DNA from: Victivallales bacterium
GTDB taxonomy: Bacteria; Verrucomicrobiota; Lentisphaeria; Oligosphaerales; Oligosphaeraceae
Assembly: GCA_017458805.1 (NCBI GenBank)
Contig: JAFTAC010000017.1
Span: forward strand, 1-18,370
Direction: 5' to 3'
DNA: 18,370 nt
In this document: positions 14,531 to 18,370 of the stretch, piece by piece
Layout of the letters: the number at the start of each line of letters is the position of its first letter
Numbering within the stretch: position 1 is the stretch's first letter
Notes under the pieces: generated by a model
What the model saw: only the letters and a program-made list of their open reading frames with translations
What the model was told of the DNA's origin: nothing
Database searches by the model: none
Position numbers and translations under genes: made by a program

Positions 14531-15543
14531 GGCTTCTTGAAACCATAGCGGTTGTCTTTCTGGCCGCGTTCCTCTTGATTGGGTGCCACAAGCAGCCAAC
14601 TGCAGAGGGCAAGGAAGATGGCAAGACAGCCGAAAAGCTGGAGCCGACTCCCTACTCCAAGGAGTTCGAGAGCGGGCCACTCAAAATCCGCTTGTCACTC
14701 GACCGCACGCATCTGCGGCTGGATGAGGTGATTCAGCTGGAGCTGGAGGCGTGGGCACCAGAGGAGTACTCCGTGGAGCTGCCCAAGCTGGAGAGCGGTC
14801 TGGAACAGTTCCGCTGGGAGCCAGTCTCCCTCTCCACGCCCGAATTGCAGAATGGCGGCCTTCTCCACTATTCGCGCAAAATCCTGTTGGAGCCGCTGCT
14901 GATTTATGAGAAGACAGCCGTCAGACCGATGGAGGTGCATTTTGCGGTTGCGGAGAAGAATGGCGAAGAGCCAAAGCGCTATGCTCTTGCCACTGATGAA
15001 GTTGAGATAACCGTTGAGATGCCGCCAGAGGAGTATTGGAGCAACTTGACGGTCGAAACGGCCATGTCCGAGAAGCCAGTGGAACGTCTGGAGAAGAAAA
15101 CGCCATGGTGGCCGTATGCAGCCGCAGCACTCCTCCTTTCGGCGGTTCTGCTGGCGGTCGTACTTCTTCGCCACAGGCGTGTCAAGGCAGTGGAGCTGCC
15201 GCCGCCAATTCCTCCATACGAGATAGCAATGGAGGAATTGCGCCGCCTTGTGGAGGCGCACCTCGTCGAGCAGGGGGACTTCATGGGCTTCTACAACGCC
15301 ATTCAGGGAATCCTGCGGCGCTACATAGAGGCACGGTTTGACATCCATGCGCCAGAGCGAACCACAGAGGAGTTTCTTTCAGAACTTCGCGGCAGCCGTT
15401 CCCCCATCGGCAAGCACCAGAAGCTGCTGGAGAGTTTCCTCACGCACTGCGATTTGGTTCGCTTTGCTAAGCATACCCCCGAAAAACAAGAGATTCAGGC
15501 GACCTTTGACGCCTGCAAACAGTTTATTATAGAGAATCAATGA
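14527..15543 (+). CDS. BatD/DUF4381-like membrane protein with lipobox
   Basis: A 338-residue protein beginning with GTG at 14527, overlapping the previous TGA, with GGAGG (14516-14520) 6 bases upstream. The N-terminus is hydrophobic and ends in the lipobox LIGC (C20), so lipid modification is predicted. Residues about 45-190 are a beta-rich extracytoplasmic region like BatD repeats (IRLSLDRTHLRLDEVIQLEL). A strong membrane helix lies at about 194-216, and the C-terminal cytoplasmic domain (about 230-338) resembles DUF4381, with LRRLVEAHLVEQGDF and a Y-I-E-A-R-F motif. BatD-type proteins accompany VWA proteins of Bat operons, and their biochemical role is unknown. A lipid anchor and a helix that returns the C-terminus to the cytoplasm together are unusual. 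Confidence 0.82.
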   Translation: MRLLETIAVVFLAAFLLIGCHKQPTAEGKEDGKTAEKLEPTPYSKEFESGPLKIRLSLDRTHLRLDEVIQLELEAWAPEEYSVELPKLESGLEQFRWEPVSLSTPELQNGGLLHYSRKILLEPLLIYEKTAVRPMEVHFAVAEKNGEEPKRYALATDEVEITVEMPPEEYWSNLTVETAMSEKPVERLEKKTPWWPYAAAALLLSAVLLAVVLLRHRRVKAVELPPPIPPYEIAMEELRRLVEAHLVEQGDFMGFYNAIQGILRRYIEARFDIHAPERTTEEFLSELRGSRSPIGKHQKLLESFLTHCDLVRFAKHTPEKQEIQATFDACKQFIIENQ

Positions 15544-16619
15544 ACTTCGGATTGTTACGATTTGAATCGCCGTTGATGGCGTTGCTGGCCTTGATACCGC
15601 TGGTATTGTGGCTAGTGCGTCGTCGTATGCGTCTGCGCAAGGCGGCTGTCGGCTTCTCTTCGGTGCGAAACGTCTCGCGCCTGAAGCAGTCGTTGCGCCA
15701 GCGGCTTCTATGGGTGCCGATGGCGTTGCGGTGGACAGGGTGTGCGCTGTTGATCATTGCGATGATGCGTCCGCAGGCGGGCCACGAACAGGTGCAGGAA
15801 ATCAGCCAGGGGGTTGCCATCGAGATGGTGCTGGACCGTTCTGGCTCCATGCAGCTGGAGATGGACTTCGAGGGAAAGCTTCGCAACCGCCTGGATTGCG
15901 CGAAGGAGGTTTTCCGACGCTTCGTCTTCGGCCACGGCAGCAGCCTGAAGGGGCGTGGCAACGACCTGATTGGCATGGTCGCCTTTGCGCGCTATGCGGA
16001 CACCGTCTGCCCGCTCACCCTCACCCACAATGTCATCAAACCCTTCCTGGACACCGTCAAGCTAGCCGACACGCAGGCGGAGGACGGAACCGCCATCGGC
16101 GACGCCGTCGCCTTGGCCGCCGCGCGTCTGCACACCGGGGAGGAGACCCTCGCCAAGCAGAACAACAAGGAGGCGAAGGCGTACAAAATCAAGAGCAAGG
16201 TGATGATTCTGCTCACCGACGGTGAAAACAATTGCGGGCGGCGGAATGTGCTGCAAGGCGGTGAAATCGCGAAGAAGTGGGGCATCCGCCTCTATGTCAT
16301 CGCATTGACGAGCGACGACGTCTATCAGACGGTCAAGACCCCCTTCGGCAATGTCTCCCGTCGTGTCATGGCGCAGCGCATCGACACGCGTGAACTGGAG
16401 AAAATCGCCGAGGACACGGGCGGCTTCTTCCGCTCGGCTGGCGACACGCGCGCGTTGCAGCGCGTCTATGAAGAGATTGATTCTATGGAGAGGAGCGAGG
16501 TTGAATCGACGCGCTTCGTCGATTACAAGGAGCTGTTTGCGCCGTTTGTGCTGTGGGGCTTCGCGGTTCTGGCACTGGAACAGCTTCTCTGCTGTACCTA
16601 TTTCAGGAGGTTACCGTGA
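15540..16619 (+). CDS. batA: BatA-like VWA membrane protein
   Basis: A 359-residue protein of typical BatA size. Two N-terminal membrane helices (about 11-26 and 57-76) precede a VWA domain whose metal-ion site is DRSGS (99-103), with further MIDAS parts in the DGTAIGDA and LLTDGENN segments. A final helix lies at about 333-352. VWA domains bind partners through a chelated metal, and Bat proteins act as a membrane complex with a MoxR ATPase, linked in Bacteroides to aerotolerance and elsewhere to envelope stress; the role in this organism is not shown. An insertion near residues 200-220 (EETLAKQNNKEAKAYK) is longer than usual for the family. Its ATG overlaps the previous TGA as ATGA, and the next gene overlaps it in the same way. 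Confidence 0.92.
   Translation: MNFGLLRFESPLMALLALIPLVLWLVRRRMRLRKAAVGFSSVRNVSRLKQSLRQRLLWVPMALRWTGCALLIIAMMRPQAGHEQVQEISQGVAIEMVLDRSGSMQLEMDFEGKLRNRLDCAKEVFRRFVFGHGSSLKGRGNDLIGMVAFARYADTVCPLTLTHNVIKPFLDTVKLADTQAEDGTAIGDAVALAAARLHTGEETLAKQNNKEAKAYKIKSKVMILLTDGENNCGRRNVLQGGEIAKKWGIRLYVIALTSDDVYQTVKTPFGNVSRRVMAQRIDTRELEKIAEDTGGFFRSAGDTRALQRVYEEIDSMERSEVESTRFVDYKELFAPFVLWGFAVLALEQLLCCTYFRRLP
16605..16610 (+). promoter_or_regulatory. Ribosome binding site deciding the batB start
   Basis: AGGAGG ends 5 bases before the GTG at 16616. An in-frame ATG at 16553 lies 52 bases before this site inside batA, and gives no extra recognisable sequence, so GTG 16616 is the better start. Confidence 0.75.
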
Positions 16620-17623
16620 TTTGGCAGTCGTTGAATATGCTGAACTGGCTGTGGGCCTTGCCCGTGTTCGTGCTGATGTTCGTCTATGCGGGCATCATGC
16701 GCCGTCGCGGGATGGCGGTTTTCGCAGCGACTGGTATGCAGGAGCGTCTCCTGAAGAACGTGAGTTTTGTGCGCCGTCGGTGGAAGCAGGCGATGATACT
16801 GGCGGCGTTGTGCCTGACGGTACTGGCACTGGCGCGTCCTGCGTGGAACCCTGTCTCGCGTGAGGTTTCCCGAAAAGGCCGCGATGTGGTCTTCGTGCTG
16901 GATGTTTCACGCTCCATGCTGGCGGACGATTTGCAGCCGAACCGCCTGGAACGCGCCAAAATCGCCATTGGCGACTGTCTGGATGTGCTGGAGGGCGACC
17001 GCGTGGCACTGGTGGTGTTTGCGGGCACGGCAATGGTGCGCTGCCCCTTGACGGTTGATTACGGCTTTTTCCGCATGATGCTCGCCGACGTGGAACCTCG
17101 CAGCGTTGGCCGAGGCGGCACGAAAATCGGCGATGCCTTGCGCCTTGTGATGAAGGAAGTCTTCGACAATCAGGAGAAGCAGTTCAAGGATGTGGTGCTG
17201 ATTACGGACGGCGAGGACCAGGACAGCTTTGCCGTGCAGGCGGCAGAGGCCCTTGGCAAGGCCTCAGTGCGTTTGCTGGCTGTCGGTTTAGGCGACGAGG
17301 TCAATGGCACGCCTATTCTTGTGACAGCCGAAGACGGCAGCCGCGACTTCATCAAGAACAAAGGCGAGGTTGTGCGCAGTAAACTGGATGGCGCCACGCT
17401 TCGCGAGATGGTGGCGGCTACACCTGGCGGACGCTATCTGCCCGTTGCCACTGGCAATTTTGATTTGGGAGCCATCTACCGCTCGCTGATTGCCACGGCG
17501 GAGAAGCGTCTGGTGGAGAGCGAAACAGTGGAACGCTATGAGGAGAAGTACCAGATTTTTCTGCTGGGGGCCCTGCTTCTCCTTTTGGTGGAGCCGTTCA
17601 TCGGGATAAGGAGGGCTGCATAA
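16616..17623 (+). CDS. batB: BatB-like VWA membrane protein
   Basis: A 335-residue protein starting at a GTG that overlaps the batA TGA. Membrane helices are at about 11-28 and 55-73, the VWA domain covers about 90-290 with a complete MIDAS start DVSRS (96-100), a GGTKIGDA threonine and a VLITDGED motif, and a last helix is at about 313-331. Architecture and order after batA match BatB. The strict, complete MIDAS residues suggest a functional metal-binding site. Its TAA shares one base with the next ATG (TAATG), so the pair is probably translationally coupled. It is expected to form a membrane complex with BatA, with the neighbouring TPR protein supplying extracytoplasmic contacts. Confidence 0.93.
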   Translation: MIWQSLNMLNWLWALPVFVLMFVYAGIMRRRGMAVFAATGMQERLLKNVSFVRRRWKQAMILAALCLTVLALARPAWNPVSREVSRKGRDVVFVLDVSRSMLADDLQPNRLERAKIAIGDCLDVLEGDRVALVVFAGTAMVRCPLTVDYGFFRMMLADVEPRSVGRGGTKIGDALRLVMKEVFDNQEKQFKDVVLITDGEDQDSFAVQAAEALGKASVRLLAVGLGDEVNGTPILVTAEDGSRDFIKNKGEVVRSKLDGATLREMVAATPGGRYLPVATGNFDLGAIYRSLIATAEKRLVESETVERYEEKYQIFLLGALLLLLVEPFIGIRRAA

Positions 17624-18370
17624 TGCGTATTTTGCTGTTGACGATGGCGTTATGTCTGTTTTCCATTGCTGGCGAGGCAGACAAGTTGCTCAAGCAGGGC
17701 AACGCCGCCTTGGACGAAGAAAAGTATGAAGAGGCACTGTCGCTTTATGACAAGGCTCTGGTGGAAAGCCCTGAAAATCCCTATCTCATTTTCAACAAAG
17801 GAGTTGCGTATTTCAAGCAAGGCGAGTATGAAAAGTCCGTGAAGGAGTACAAGCTGGCGATTGAGAAGCTAGCCAGCCAGAAGCGTGGTGACTCGGAGCT
17901 GGAAGCCCGTGCTTTCGCTTCCATCGGAAACGCCTGCTTCCTTCAGGCTAAGCCATTGTTGGAAAGCAATCTAGAGCAGGCTTCCGCGCTGTGCCTGGGG
18001 GCCATCACCGCATTTGACGAAGCCCTGCGGATACGTCCAGAAGACACGGCTCTACAGGAGAATCGCCAGGCGGCACGTATGCTGTTGAAGAAGATTTTGG
18101 GTATCAAGTACATGCAGGCGAAGGAGCAGCAAAAGCAGCAGGAGATGGCGCAAAAGCTGAAAGAACTTGCGGAACGCCAGAAGCAGGCTGCCGATGAAAC
18201 CGCCCAGCAGAAGCCCGATGTTCAGAAGCAGGAGCAGCTCAACCAGGAGACTCAGGAGCTGATGGATCAGATGAGCGGGCAGCAGCAACAGCAGCCATCC
18301 CCGCAGGATCCACAACAACAGCCACAGCAGAATCCTATTCAGGATGCCATGCAGCAGGCGCGTCAGGCAC
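17623..18370 (+). CDS. batC: BatC-like TPR protein, partial (runs off the right edge)
   Basis: An open frame begins at ATG 17623, overlapping the batB TAA, with AAGGAGGG (17608-17615) just upstream. At least 249 codons remain open to the window end. A signal-peptide-like start (MRILLLTMALCLFSIAGEA) is followed by TPR helices at about 20-150 (LLKQGNAALDEEKYEEALSL, NPYLIFNKGVAYFKQGEYEK, and a longer unit ending LRIRPEDTALQEN). From about 165 on it is charged and glutamine-rich, probably coiled-coil, with Q-runs and QP repeats. Position and architecture match BatC-type TPR proteins, though BatE-type is also possible. It is likely exported and binds other Bat proteins by its repeats. The end and any C-terminal domain lie outside the window. 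Confidence 0.85.
   Translation, partial: MRILLLTMALCLFSIAGEADKLLKQGNAALDEEKYEEALSLYDKALVESPENPYLIFNKGVAYFKQGEYEKSVKEYKLAIEKLASQKRGDSELEARAFASIGNACFLQAKPLLESNLEQASALCLGAITAFDEALRIRPEDTALQENRQAARMLLKKILGIKYMQAKEQQKQQEMAQKLKELAERQKQAADETAQQKPDVQKQEQLNQETQELMDQMSGQQQQQPSPQDPQQQPQQNPIQDAMQQARQA

Noticed and set aside
13490..14680. Long antisense frame (396 codons) across the parvulin gene
   Set aside because: The + strand shows membrane helix, TPR and parvulin motifs, while the antisense product has no family features.
18052..18318. Antisense leucine-rich frame near the right edge
   Set aside because: It is the complement of the glutamine-rich tail of the BatC-like gene; CAG and CAA read backwards as Leu codons.

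Overview
The window is a GC-rich bacterial chromosome segment, mostly coding, with every recognisable gene on the + strand. The gene content points to a PVC-type, probably Lentisphaerota/Victivallis-like, organism. It has a DUF4838 (alpha-glucuronidase-like) secreted protein, a Gfo/Idh/MocA oxidoreductase, several MoxR-type ATPases and a Bat-like VWA operon. The taxon is an inference, not a demonstrated assignment.

Layout. Positions 1-271 hold palindromic, apparently non-coding DNA, followed by a striking array of 32 nine-base units (272-559) in the leader of a Gfo/Idh/MocA oxidoreductase (596-1585). After a hairpin-containing gap comes a tightly packed cluster from 1722 to 9278: an FHA-MoxR fusion ATPase, a FolK-SprT-DUF2786 fusion, an NAD-dependent epimerase-like protein, a lipoyl/E3-binding/short-chain-dehydrogenase fusion, and a secreted DUF4838 protein. 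A second nine-base array (9290-9361), of the same family but in reverse orientation, precedes a zinc carboxypeptidase of the M14 family (9385-11022). A strong hairpin (11048-11085) then separates this part from the next operon.

The last part (11185 to the right edge) is a Bat-like ('Bacteroides aerotolerance'-type) operon with overlapping start and stop codons. It reads MoxR ATPase, DUF58 protein, membrane TPR/parvulin isomerase, BatD/DUF4381-like protein, BatA and BatB VWA proteins, and a BatC-like TPR protein cut by the window end. A degenerate third copy of the nine-base repeat lies just upstream of this operon. Such modules are thought to couple a MoxR chaperone ATPase to membrane-bound VWA proteins in the cell envelope. 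The MoxR gene here carries an in-frame amber codon 53 codons before its expected end, while the downstream sequence stays intact and conserved.

The most unusual items are the dispersed TCTAGANNN arrays in gene leaders, the amber-interrupted moxR, and three uncommon domain fusions (FHA-MoxR, FolK-SprT-DUF2786, lipoyl-PSBD-SDR). No tRNA, rRNA, CRISPR array, insertion sequence or phage gene was recognised.
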